Shown: positions 48,201 through 60,285, numbered from the stretch's first letter. The stretch: 64,000 nt of DNA from Terebella lapidaria (GCA_949152475.1 OX424568.1:26883667-26947666); one strand, 5' to 3'. Numbers and translations: made by a program. The notes: a model not told the origin generated them from the letters alone.

Positions 48201-51200
48201 ACGATCGAATCTTTCTGAAATTTTGCACAAAAATGCCTAAAAATATTTCGAGAGGGAGGTATTTTTTAGTTTTTTCATTTTCGCAATTATTTCAAAATGG
48301 CGGCCGTTTTCGTCGAAAAGTGGCCAATTTTGGACTTTGGCTGTCGTTTTCTCAAAATCTGTTCAGTAACTTTTTTTCTTATTCATGCATAACACTCCTC
48401 ATATGTACCTCTGTGACATGTATAAATTTCGTTGCCCTTGAATCGCTCGAAGTGGGCCATTTTGGGCCCAAACTCGGCCCAAATGGGACTTTCCCATGTT
48501 AAATTCTCCTATGCTTTATAATGGGACACATTAAGCCTAATATCTCACTTAATATTGAGATTAGAGACTAGGAATCAATTGTGGACATATAGGAAATGAT
48601 ATATGCTGAATATTGTTGTGACCTTGAATTTGACCTTTGACCTCATTTTCAAGGTCACAGGACAAAATGGCTAATATCTCGCTTATTATCGACTTTACAG
48701 CTTAGGAATACATTGTGAACATATAGGAAATGATATATGCTGAATTTTCTCGTGACCTGGAATTTGACCTCTGACCTCATTTCCAAGGTCACAGGACAAA
48801 ATTGCTAATATCTCGCTTATTATCGACTTTACAGCTTAGGAATCAATTGTGAACATATAGGAAATGATATATGCTGAATATTTTTGTGACCTTGAATTTG
48901 ACCTTTGACCTCATTTTCAAGGTCACAGGACAAAATGGCCAATATCTTGCTTATTAGTGACTTTACGCCTTATGAATCAATTGTGAACATATAGGAAATG
49001 ATATATGCTGAATATTCTAGTGACCTTGAATTTGACTTTTGACCTCATTTTCAAGGTCAACAGGACAAAATGGCTAATATTTTGCTTATTATCAACTTTA
49101 CAGCTTAGGAATCAATTGTGAACATATAGGAAATGATATATTCTGAATATTCTCATGACCTTGAATTTGACCTTTGACCTAAATTTCAAGGCCAGTCATT
49201 TTAATTTCAAGGTCAGAATACAAAATGGTTTATATCTCTCTTATTATCAAATTCACAGCTTAGGGGTCCATAGTGAACATATAGGAAATGATGTATGCTG
49301 AATATTTTGGTGATCTAGAATTTGACCTTTGATCCAATTTTCAAGGTCAGAGAACAAAATGGCTAATATGTCGCTTATTATCATCTTCACAGCTTAGGAA
49401 TCAATTGCGAATATAGAGGAATGATATATACTGAATCTTTTCATGAACTTGAACTTTGACCTCATTTTCTAGGTCACATCACCGATCACAGAATGGCTGA
49501 TATCTCACTTATTATCGACTTTACAGCTCAGGAATTTATTGTGGACATACTAGAAGTGATATATTTGTTGAAAAATTATTTTCAAGGTCGCTGGACAAAA
49601 GGCTAATATCTAAAATGTATATTGTCCGGTAACCTTTCTTAGCCCTTGGGCTAATTTTTTGATTTTCGCTTTTTCTTCAAAATGGCGGCCGTTTTCGACG
49701 AAAAAGGCCTGATTTTGGACTTTGGCGGCCATTTTCTCAAAATCTGTTCAGTAACTTTTTTTCTCTTTGATACATAAGACTCCTCATATGTACTTCTATG
49801 ATGTCTATAAATTTCGTTGCGCTTGAATCGCTCGAAGTGGGCCATTTTGGCCCAAACTCGGCCCAAATGGGACTTTCCCATGTTAAATTCTCCTATGCTT
49901 TATAATGGGACACATTAAAGCCTAATATCTCACTTAATATTGAGATTAGAGACTAGGAATCAATTGTGGACATATAGGAAATGATATATGCTGAATATTG
50001 TCGTGACCTTGAATTTGACCTCTGACCTTGGTTTCAAGGTCAGAGCGGCCGTTTTCGTCGAAAAATGGCCAATTTTGGACTTCGACGGTCGTTTTCTCAA
50101 AATCTGTTCAGTAACTTTTTTTCTTATTAATGCATGACACTCCTCCTATGTACCCCTGTGACATGTATGAATTTCGTTGCCCTTGAATCGCTCGAAGTGG
50201 GCCATTTTGGGCCCAAACTCAGCCCAAATGGGACTTTCCCATGTTAAATTCTCCTATGCTTCATAATGGGACACATTAAGCCTAATATCTCACTTAATAT
50301 TGAAATTAGAGACTAGGAATGAATTGTGGACATATAGGAAATGATATATGCTGAATATTCTCGTGACCTTGAATTTGACTTTTGACCTCATTTTCAAGGT
50401 CACAGGACAAAATGGCTAATATCTCGCTTATTATCGACTTTACAGCTTAGGAATCAGTTGTGAACATATAGGAAATGATATATGCTGAATATTCTTGTGA
50501 CCTGGAATTTGACCTCTGACCTCATTTTCAAGGTCACATGACAAAATGGCTAATATCTCGCTTATTATCGACTTTACAGTTTAGGAATCAATTGTGAACA
50601 TATAGGAAATGATATATGCTGAATATTTTCGTGACCTTGAATTTGACCTTTGACCTCATTTCCAAGGTCGCAGGACAAAATTGCTAATATCTCGCTTATT
50701 ATCGACTTTACAGCTTAGGAATCAATTGTGAACATATAGGAAATGATATATGCTGAATATTCTCGTGGCCTTGAATTTGAGCTTTGACCTCATTTTCAAG
50801 GTCACAGAACAAAATGGCCAATATCTTGCTTATTAGCGACTTTACAGCTTAGGAATCAATTGTGAACATATAGGAAATGATATATGCTGAATATTCTCAT
50901 GACCTTGAATTTGACCTTTGACCTCATTTTCAAGGTCACAGGACAAATTGGCCAATATCTTGCTTATGAGCGACTTTACAGCTTAGGAATCAATTGTGAA
51001 CATATAGGAAATGATATATGCTGAAAATTCTCGTGACCTTGAATTTGACCTTTGACCTCATTTTCAAGGTCACAGGACAAAATGGCCAATATCTTGCTTA
51101 TCAGCGACTTAACAGCTTAGAAATCAATTGTGAACATATAGGAAATGATATATGCTGAAAATTCTCATGACCTTGAATTTGACCTTTGACCTCATTTTGA

Positions 51201-53403
51201 AGGTCACATGACAAAATGGCTAAGATCTCGCTTATTATCGACTTTACAGCTTAGGAATCAATTGTGAACATATAGGAAATGATATATGCTGAATATTCTC
51301 GTGACCTTGAATTTGACCTTTGACCTCATTTTCAAGGTCACATGACAAAATGGCTAATATCTCGCTTATTATCGACTTTACAGTTTAGGAATCAATTGTG
51401 AACATATAGGAAATGATATATGCTGAATATTTTCATGACCTTGAATTTGACCCTGACCTCATTTCCAAGGTCACAGGACAAAATTGCTAATATCTCGCTT
51501 ATTATCGACTTTACAGCTTAGGAATCAATTGTGAACATATAGGAAATGATATATGCTGAATATTCTCATGACCTTGAATTTGACCTTTGACCTCATTTTC
51601 AAGGTCACTGAACAAATTGGCCAATATCTTGCTTATTAGCGACTTTACAGCTTAGGAATCAATTGTGAACATATAGGAAATGATATATTCTGAATATTTT
51701 AATGATATTGAATTTGACCTTTGACCTAAATTTCAAGGTCAGTCATTTTATTTTCAAAGTCAGATTACAAAATGGCTTATATCTCGCTTATTATCAAATT
51801 TACAGCTTAGGGGTCCATAGTGAACATATAGGAAATGATGTATGCTGAATAGTTTGGTGATCTAGAATTTAACCTTTGATCCCATTTTCACGGTTAGAGA
51901 TATGGCGATTTCAGTGGTCACCTTGAATTTGACTTTCAACTTTCTCGGCTTAACTCTGTATATTTCTCCGGTAACCTTACTAGCCCATTGGGCTAATTTT
52001 TTTTCTTCAAATACTAGTACACATATAGAGATTTACTGGTAACCAAGTCAACAAACCGAATATTTTTTTTGCTCGGCCTGATGATGACAGAGTGCCTCGT
52101 AAATTGCCATAAAAGGATATTTATTTTGGGGTTTCCCTATACCATGAGGTGATACTCCTTTGTGATTGGTTAACTAATCAATGACGTCATAACGCATGCA
52201 GCGTAATACTTTATTTCCATGTATACACTTCTGCACTGCCTACGGGCATGTGATGACAGAAGATAGATTTGTTTGCTGTTTATTTTATTTCGTTCCAATT
52301 GATTATACGATATTGACGACCCATAAAAGGCTCCTCTCACATGTTTGCTCGAAAAACATGTACACCAATCATACTATTCATCTATGGCATGTCATAACAC
52401 AAGGTTTGATATACCCGTGCATTTTACGTAAAACGACGTTGTTCCCCCTGGTGAGTTTACGTCATGAAAAGCGAAATGATTGTAAAAGTTATTACACCTT
52501 GTACAACATCCCAGTGGCAGTACATCGCCGCAACCAAATTGTGATTGACTCATACCTAATCAATCAAATGTGGTTATGTTATCAAAAATGTCATCTTTTA
52601 GGACCGTTTTTCCAAAGGTGAGTGTATATATTTACAATTACTGATATTTTGACCTTGTTTCTCACAGGCTGTGGCTTGCATCGAGAAATCGCTGGCCGTC
52701 TACAAAGAAAAGGACAAAGATGCGACGCAGACGGAAGAGACATCTACTGAGCAGGAAGCGCACTACGAAGTCGATCCGCAGCTCTATTGCATCCTGGGAC
52801 ATCTACATCTACTCGTGGAAAACTTCGCCAAAGGTATGCTACAGATGTACAAATCACTATATTATACTGTACTGGAATTGTAGGCCTACGGTAACTGAAG
52901 ATATTTTAAATGAACAGAATAAATTCTGATTTCTCATGTAATAAACAGACGACTTTTGACATTCAAATGTCGAAATGATGTCTGATTTAATATCATGCTT
53001 TAAAACTAAGTTAAAACAAGAGATGATGGTAGATCACTAAATTTGTGTGTGTTTTGAACTTGAGTTTCATTTCAAGTATTTTATTTTGCAGCGCTGTCAG
53101 CCTACCAGAGGTTCTTTGCTATGGAGAAAGAATATTGGAAGGTAAGTTTTCAACAGTAAACCTCAGCATAGTCAAATAAATTTGTATTCAACCCCAGTTA
53201 ATCAACATTTCACAATCATGTCTTCAATAGCTTAATAAAATGCTTAATAATAAAAAAAAAAAATTATATGCTACTACTGATATTTCAATGCAGATACAGT
53301 CCTTTGAATAAATAAAGGTATATCATTTGATGTTTTTCCTTCAGAATGCCGAGTTTCTGTACGGTTTAGGACTTGTGTACTTTCACTTCAACACGTATCA
53401 ATG
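35005..53403 (+). CDS. KDM6A: Lysine demethylase 6A (UTX), N-terminal TPR exons, partial
   Basis: Five exons, 35005-35129, 46929-46995, 52668-52833, 53092-53141 and 53345-53403, join in frame; the catalytic end is beyond the window. UTX removes H3K27 di- and trimethylation and scaffolds the MLL3/4 (COMPASS-like) complex through its TPRs. Human and window share, in order, LTAEE(K/R), LDSR.(Y/F)GF, KALL/ILK-AV, C.LGH..LL.E...KALSAYQR, YWKNA.FLYGLGLVYFH.N..QW. Exon 1 starts at ATG 35005 (MINPAPNPCEV); upstream in-frame sequence offers no ATG. Exon 3 carries about 19 extra residues rich in Glu, Thr and Lys between the first TPR helices. The first two introns are filled by Helentron-like satellites. 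The last visible intron contains SLC44A1 on the opposite strand. Phases at every junction agree (2, 0, 1, 0, 2). Confidence 0.93.
35160..35190 (+). repeat. Poly-C tract just inside KDM6A intron 1
   Basis: A C-run broken by T, starting about 35 bp after the exon 1 donor. Confidence 0.9.
35718..36147 (+). mobile_element. Truncated family B element, interrupted by B2
   Basis: Carries the family B 5' unique region (GGTTTCCGGACGATAACT; GAGGTCCGTGAGGTCCGTGA) and less than one satellite unit, then stops where B2 begins. The terminal palindrome is missing. Confidence 0.65.
36148..38155 (+). mobile_element. Family B Helentron-like element (copy B2) in KDM6A intron 1
   Basis: 5' palindrome AGGGCATTTCGG / CGAAATGTCC, TTATGGTTTTGTC, a T-tract of about 60, the unique region, then about ten ~147-bp units (36590-38000), then CGAAATGCCCC, hairpin AAGGC-...-GCCTT, CACGTCTAG and T. 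Units contain TCGTAGAGCGAAACGGACGT, CTAGACAAACATGTCTA and TGAACTTTGACCTTGACC. Some stretches translate openly but the repeats are not coding-like. Confidence 0.78.
38149..39112 (+). repeat. 94-100 bp minisatellite, about ten units, between B2 and B3
   Basis: Each unit runs CGTCTAGTTGTATTACACTG ... TTTTGTCCAGGG ... GGGAGGCTCCCTGAGTGAGA ... GGAGAA. Starts are at 38149, 38243, 38337, 38431, 38525, 38624, 38718, 38817, 38915, 39015 and 39109. The period is 94, with three or four longer units. Units are nearly identical, so the array is young or homogenised. Confidence 0.9.
39118..43857 (+). mobile_element. Family B Helentron-like element (copy B3) with a 28-unit satellite core
   Basis: Complete ends: palindrome AGGGCATTTCGGCCCG... 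at 39118-39141, and CGAAATGCCCC + hairpin AAGGC...GCCTT + GACGTCTAG ending at 43857. The core, about 39540-43700, has about 28 units of ~148 bp of a distinct variant: GAAACGGAGCTCAATTTCGG, ACTAGACAAACTAGTCTAGT, GGTCGAAACGACC, GACTCGGCACTTCCTGTTTG. Segments repeat at about 884 bp (41847 and 42731) and about 1,170 bp, i.e. multiples of the unit, so higher-order repeats exist. The short open frames across it are by-products. Confidence 0.82.
43865..46033 (+). mobile_element. Family B Helentron-like element (copy B4), 5' truncated
   Basis: Begins within the unique region (GATCCGGCTCCGAGGTCCGT) directly after the B3 end. It carries about 12 units of the B2-type satellite and ends with CCGAAATGCC, hairpin AAGGC...GCCTT and GACGTCTAG at 46030-46033. 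About eight units keep the TGAACTTTGACC motif. Confidence 0.75.
46710..46760 (+). repeat. Poly-C plus (CA)n tract
   Basis: About 25 C with one T, directly followed by a CA microsatellite, in KDM6A intron 1. Confidence 0.95.
47625..47865 (+). mobile_element. Family C 5' end (C2a), interrupted
   Basis: AGGTTACCGGACC-tatg-GGTCC palindrome, then GGCATGGCGTTGC and a CGTCCGTCGTC microsatellite. It breaks off at GGCGGCCATTTT, where the next copy begins. Confidence 0.75.
47866..51997 (+). mobile_element. Family C Helentron-like element (C2b), split by C2c
   Basis: 5' palindrome at 47866. The sequence runs to about 48066, is interrupted by C2c, resumes at about 49657 (GATTTTCGCTTTTTCTTC) and ends at 51997 with CCGGTAACCT and hairpin TTAGCCC-like CTAGCCCATTGGGCTAA. 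The core from 49918 holds about 16 units of ~133 bp with GGAATCAATTGTGAACATAT, GGAAATGATATATGCTGAAT and TTTGACCTTTGACCTCATTT. Two larger blocks within it (starting near 49665 and 50047) repeat the CGGCCGTTTTCG leader. Confidence 0.72.
48067..49656 (+). mobile_element. Family C Helentron-like element (C2c), inserted in C2b
   Basis: Complete: 5' AGGTTACCGGACC-ttc-GGTCCG palindrome, a long CGTCGTCCGT microsatellite (48108-48180), leader, about eight ~135-bp units (48530-49600), GTCCGGTAACCT at 49624-49635, hairpin TTAGCCCTTGGGCTAA at 49639-49654. The host sequence (ATTTTTTAGTTTT|TTGATTTTCG) is split at a T-run without obvious target duplication. Confidence 0.78.
52000..52667 (+). other. End of KDM6A intron 2, no feature recognised
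   Basis: A 141-codon open stretch at 52196-52621 has no recognisable domain and lies in the intron; judged chance. Confidence 0.4.
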
Positions 53404-56400
53404 GTGAGTACAATGGTTTAAGGAAATAATGTTTCTGCATATAAGGGTCAGGACGATGAATTTTGATACATTTAATATCGTCAAATTTTGGGTATTCCAG
53501 GGCACATAAATATTACATATTGTCAAAGATGATTTTGTACTCAAATTCCACCAATGAATCCTTGCATCATGAATTGTGATAAAAAGGTTCCATAACACAA
53601 CTATTAAAATGACTAATTCCTTGAAAATTCTATGAATTTTTTCAAAGTTTTGCACTCAAATAAATATTAATGAACGCAAAGTTAAAATCGAAATATATTT
53701 TTTTTTGTCCGGTACAATCAGTTAATTTCTGATCAAGTAATACTGTTAGCTGTCCAGAGTATACATTGTATGGTCCAGGCCCTTTTGCAGATACATTATA
53801 TATGTTGAATATTTATTATCTGATATCTGTGTCATAATGTTGTGTACTTACGCGTACAGGTCCATATCATAATGCATCTTAATTATTTGTTAATAGGTGC
53901 AAAAAGTTTGAACCAGCAGAAATAGCAATACACACATTATGACAAAAATTAATCTTATTGTGGAAACATTTTATTTTTGACTTTTTTTAGGAATTATGGG
54001 CAAAACTTTCTGCCGTTGAAATATTGGAAGTTTCTTTGAGTATATTGAGTAAAATAGTGGATATACATGTACTGTCATGCTGTTTCTTTTGTTAATACAA
54101 GTTAGAATGTTTTAAGTTCCTTTGTTTGTGTATTAAAAACATAGGATTCCAAGTTCGTCAAATAAAGAGTATAACCCAATATAAAACGTGATAAATTTTA
54201 TGGCACATATGATTAAAATATTTCTCGAGTGGTCTTTGTTCTATTGTAGAATACAAATTCCGATGAAATCGTCTTCGGAAATTATGTGCTTAGAGAACAA
54301 TTTACAGATTAGATGCGCTGTTTTTTCTGCGAATCTTTTTGCTCATCCACTGAGTCTGATGGTGACTTTGTGGTCACGAAGCGAAAACAAAACAGAAATT
54401 CTACCCTCGGGACTGGTTCGTTTTGTGGCCTTTAAGTCAAATAACCGCCCCCCCCCCCCAACTGTTGCCATGGTTATCTAAGGATGCTGATGTCATTTCT
54501 ATGGCTATGGTATATATGTGGATTAACTTTGGGGATAATGCGAAATTATCGGGTGAACAAAGGATTAACATGTTCAAGGGGAACATTTGGATAAATGCTG
54601 AAAAAACATTATTTGTCAGAATCGTTGCAATAGATAATGTTTGTAGGAAAAACAATTAGATCACTTGGAACATGTTTTCCCACTACCAAGGGATTGCAAA
54701 TTTAGTAGTAGTTTCAGACCACAAAGGGTTAATGTAAAAAAAATATTTTAACCCCCTGGGATTAAGATGCATTTGCTCAGCGTAATGTATCTATTGCTAA
54801 GTTTTTGCAGTCAGACATGCATTCTGTATTCTGGTTTCCATAGATGATGAGTTATGATAGAAAAAAACATTTTTTTTTTTCAGCAGAAACCATGAAATGG
54901 ATTTCTATCGCATCTGCCAAATCTTGTCATGACCGTACTTGAATGAAACATTCGTGATAAATCTTTTGCACAGGTAATGTGTTTTTCCCCAGCATTTTTC
55001 ACTAGGGCCTTTGGAAAAAACGATATTTTCTGAAACACTGTTCTTTTATGAATGCTCCATGAAACAGACTGACATTAATATTTCTTGCTGAAAAAGAAGT
55101 ACATTGTACGAATAATTAAGTTGGTATTGACATTTCCACAGTTCCATGAGCAGCTTTTCCCCTGAAAATCGATTTGTGAATATGTATGTACCATAAAAAT
55201 GTCTACTTGTATTGCCCGCTATCAGACGTTTGAAAATTATATTGATTGCGACTATGATACCAACTTTATTTCTAACAATTAGTGGCTGCAGTAGACACTC
55301 CATAGCGCAAAAACTCGCTGATTCATTTCGTGACATTCGGTGGATATTGCCGGTAAATCGTAACAGTTCTAATCAACATTAACTCCAATCTGCCAGCACT
55401 GTCTGCAACATGATTGATAATGAAACTGTTCCGCTATTTCCACGACAAACCTTTCCTTCTCCCCCAACATTTGCCGTAAAAACCCTAAACCCTCATCTCT
55501 CATTCCTTCGTTATTAATCAAGTACAAAATGCGCATCCCCTCTTAACTCCCCCGTCGAAGTACACAACCCCCCCCCCCCCCCCATCCTTCCTAACTTGAA
55601 ATATTGCGACATGGCATACACATACACTTGATAATGACCCTTTCCTTATATAAAAAGCGAGATTCCTACCTCAGAAAACTGCCATGAGAGGCCTGTTGCT
55701 TTGAGGATGAAGGGAAGGGAAGGAGAGGCGCATAAAAAATCAATTCCGTCCAGGGCAGAAATATCCAGGCGGATTTAGTACTGAACGTCATCACACGGTG
55801 GCGCTTTATCGGGATTAAAAATATTTCGGAGAGGTTTGTGGAATATGTGTAGCTCAGTTTCAGGAGAGCAGTCAATGGCTGCATATGACAATTGCAAAAT
55901 ATAGGCTAGTTATTGCAAAAAATTAATATTGTGATGAAAATGACTATCGACGGATATTTTCTTTGTTTTCATAGGGGTTTGGGGGGTGGATTATTGAGTG
56001 GTAAAACATGTCACATGCACTAACTTAGGATACTGAGCTGAGTGGACAAAGATTCCTTCACGAAAAAAAAAAAAAAAAAAAAACGAGAAGAAAGCCCATA
56101 AAGATGGCAAGTCACGATCCTGTGTTTGCCGAGCAAGATTACTTTAGATGTTGCCTCTGCACTGATGGGAAAAAAAGGATGAAAGCCCGGGAAATAAACG
56201 GGGAAAAGCTAGGGATGGAAAAAAAAATGCATTCGCAGTGCAAGTTTGCTGCTATTTCCGTGGAGTAAATTCCTTTTTTCTTTCCCTCGTATCCCCCCCC
56301 CCCCCCCCCCTTTCCGCCACATGATTTTCTATTCGTTTGTCGGTATCCCTAGAATTATGTGTTTCCCTTTGCTGGATCGCGTATGCAAAGCAAGCTGCGG

Positions 56401-59400
56401 TAATATGAAACGACGACAGAGTGGCGTTATATAAAAGCGGGAAAAACTAACGAAACCACGGATGAAAACATACTTTCATCATTCGCGGCCGCAATGCAAC
56501 ATGTGCAAGAGAATTATGAATATTGGCATTTCTTTGTCACTTTTGCATGTCATAATCATTGGGTGTTGGGAACATAATTAATATGATTCATATTTCTCTT
56601 TCACTGTCTGCTAAATATATGTTTGAAGTCGCTTTTGACAACAAAATCTGACACTCAATGACATAAAATTGACCTTCTGTCTAGAATTCTTGGGAGAGAG
56701 AATTAATGACACCAATGATAATCATGGCGAAAATTCTTGTGTTATTTTACAGCAAGAAAAAAAGTCCAAAAACTTGGTGACATCTTGAATTGTTGAAACA
56801 ATGAAAAATAGAATTGTCCACGGAGATGACATTTGTGAGTGGAATTGTTGTCACAATTAATTAGAACTCTGCAATGACATAATTGAGAATAAAATTGAAC
56901 AAGTAAGCGGAACAGATGTTCAAGTCTCATAATGGCACAGATTTCTCAAGTTTTTTTCCAAATCGTCCTTCATAATTTACAACATTTGCCCATTGTGAAT
57001 GCCCATTTTGGGACTTGCGTTAATTTCTGTTTTCATAAATCTATATATTTTCCCATGAAACCATGACAAACCGTCTTTTTTTTACCCAAAGGCAAATTCG
57101 TGAATTGTTTGGCAAGAATTCTTTTCCTCAAGGTCACAGAAGAAATCTATTCATGACATGTTTTCCCAATTTTCAGGGACACTTCCCATTTTCTTTTCAC
57201 CTTTCTTCTTCCCTACTCAAATCTGTTCTGGGTCAGTGAGTCTGACCTGTTATAGGGGACGAGCTGACACTCCCCATTTCAGTAAATGGGTTTGGTCCAT
57301 TATGATGACTGGGACATCTCATTAAATCAAGGGTGGGGGTTGGAATCTTCTAAAGTTTACTGGGTGGACATATTCTTTGAAACTATTTGACAAGTCAAAT
57401 TTTAACAGTTGGAAGGGGAAATAAAAAATGTTTTTTGAATTTAATTCGTTGAACTTTTGGACACCTGTCAAAACAAATAAAAGATGTCACAAGTGATAAT
57501 AGAGTTGCATCAGAGATTATTACATTTCAACAATGCAAAACTAGGTTTTCTGAATTGGAAGGGAGGGGGGGTGGGGGTTTTCTGAATAGATAGGTGGGTT
57601 GTTTGGGGTTGGGCAGGGAAGAATTTGCCTGGGGGGGGTAAGGCAGCAAAGGTAAGGTAGAAGATTTCTACTCTGTAGTCTTGTTGATTACAATAAACAT
57701 GCCATCCCGCCTTCAGTTTCCCCAACCCTACTGACATACTGATGTGTGATGCTATAGGCTGGGGTGAGTGGAGGGGGTAGGTGAAAGAGGGGAGGGGGGG
57801 GGGGGGGTGGAAGGGTAAAGAATGTTACCTGTTTCATTGTGACCCCCTCACAGCAATGAATGGTCAACCTGTTGGAAAATCAGGTGCCGTGATTTCAAAA
57901 ATAAACGGGCAGTGGTTGGGAGATTTTTGAAATGCCGTAGCGCAGGCTCTAATTATGTTGTTTGGTGGAGAAGGGATAAAACTGCAGTTTTCAAATTTTT
58001 GCTGGAGTTTGCAAATTAAACTGTTTGTATGTCCTGTGGTCAAACTTTAGAGGATATTTGGCCTGTATCTGGATTGAAACACAAACAACGTTTCAGGAGA
58101 GGACATGGAAAATTTGTGCATGAAATTTGTCAGTTTTTGATCAACTTGGAATAAATAAGGCTAATACACAGTTCAATACACAAGCTCTGGATAACAAATT
58201 ACAGGCAGTAAAGAAAAAAATACTGGATATTATAATCATCTGATATATAAAGTAAATATATTCATGTTTTTGAATACATGCATAATTTTGCATATAGGTA
58301 TCTCATTGCTACCGGTCTGTTAATATTTATAACATTTTCCATTTTGTTCACTTTTTTATAGTTTATGTTTTGAAAACAGAAATACTATCAACATGGTATA
58401 CGACATTTTGTAAATATTGCCTTTTCATTATCTAATAATATATATTCAGATATTATATTATTTTGTGGAAAGAATTGACCCATAATAGAAATACAGAAAG
58501 CTTTATTGACATTGAAAATAGCACAAATTCGCTGGCATCATAGTGCTGTGGAGGTATTACATCGCTACTTCAGCACAACATCCATGTGAAAAATCCGGCG
58601 AGACGAAACATTTCATGGGTATATATCAAAACACAGAAGTGTAAAATATCATTACAATGCTTTTTTGCAGGCACATACAACATTGAGTTAAAGGTAGTTT
58701 ATATGAATCATGCCGATATTATAATTACATGTATATTAATTGTACATGTATACAAACAGAACTATACAGATATATTTTATCTGTCATGTCATTTGAAATA
58801 TGCTACAAATAGATGACTCCGTTGGAAATTCTTTTTATAAGGAATCGCTATGCTTTGATTAAAACATTCCATTACAACATGCATGATTATATGGAACATG
58901 CAATGAATTATTCTGGATCATTGATAGAAAATATAGTCTGACCATTTAATGCCAAGCAGCCATCACAATGCTCATACATAAATCTTTGCAACACATTTTG
59001 AAAATTCACTGGGACTTTTAACCTTTTCAACACCAGAATGTATTTTACATTTTCACTAAAATAATTACATTGATTAGTTCTATATTACATGTAATTTTTT
59101 GGATTTAACACATCAACTTTGTCATGAAACTGTGTCAAAATATGTTTCTTTGGTTTTTTCACAACCATACATCATGTATATTGCAGTATATTATATAAAC
59201 TTTGACTTATACCATGTATACGCACATTCATTTATGTTTGACAACTTCACAAATTTATCACAAGCCTCACTACATCTTTATCATGACTATATGTCTCTAA
59301 TGTTTTCTTTTCATCAACTAAAACTAAAATGTATATAAACGTACATGTTTTAAGACACGGGGAACAAAAAGCATCACCATAATTAATATGCAGAACAGTT

Positions 59401-59815
59401 AATCACAAATATGTACATGTAGAATTGTAGATAATCATAGTTGTAAACATCTAGCAAGAATAGAGTTATATGTATGTATGATATAAAATCTGAAAATTTT
59501 AACAAAATTATCGTTTGAATTTTTAGCTCAGATCTAAAAATGAGTTTTCACATGGGAGTATGTACAAAATGGAACACAAAACTGGACATTTGAAAAATAC
59601 AAGCTAAAACATTCCACACAATCTTGTGATATATTTATAACAATGTCAACTTTGGTGCTGCAGTTGACTTTGAAATCTAAAACGAACACAGCAAGCACAA
59701 AATGTCTCAACAGCGAGCAAAATCCACCAGTTCTTAACTACATACAGGTAACTGATATTTCCAACAATATGATGCCCAAATTGCTTTGCAGAATTAGGTT
59801 GGGCTAAAACAGTTA
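53404..59815 (+). other. KDM6A intron, no further exon recognised
   Basis: AT-rich, with C- or G-runs near 54448, 55567, 56294, 57618 and 57800 and an A-run at 56064-56082. The next expected TPR exon (human begins AIKAFQEV) was looked for by eye and not found. Confidence 0.5.
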
Positions 59816-60036
59816 CGGGTCGGCAAACAGATGTCGGCCAGATAGGATGTCGACCACCCGGTCGCCTGAGCCTGTAGTACCTATTCCTCGGGATAGTTAA
59901 CCTTGATTCAATGTGGAACGATTAATCAGTTTGACATTGCAACGCAACTGAAACATTATTTAACTTGTCATGATACCATGGAAACCACTTTGTCCTCCTA
60001 GGTGGCCGACATCCTATCTGGCCAACATCTACTTGC
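59816..60036. mobile_element. MITE-like inverted repeat downstream of SLC44A1
   Basis: GGCCAGATAGGATGTCG... at 59836-59861 is inverted at about 59990-60025 (GGTGGCCGACATCCTATCTG). Arms are about 35-40 bp and the whole is about 220 bp. Confidence 0.65.
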
Positions 60037-60285
60037 TCACCTGTACTCATTAGAATACTTGAAGCAAACTTGGCCCGAGTAAATTATGATTTAACACTTA
60101 GTTTCAGGGCAAACAAGCGGCATTTATAACTAACAGACATAACTCAGCGGGGAGTCAGTGCTCTCATGGTCATCAGAAGCCTTTGGTGTTGCCAGCTTCA
60201 CTTGACCTATGGTGGGCTTGAAAATTGTTCCTACATGAACTTCATATTGTCATGTTACATGAAATCATGCCGTGAATACTGAGAT

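Noticed and set aside
52196-52621. 141-codon open frame in KDM6A intron 2
   Set aside because: No domain, no splice context with KDM6A, and no homologue that I recognise.
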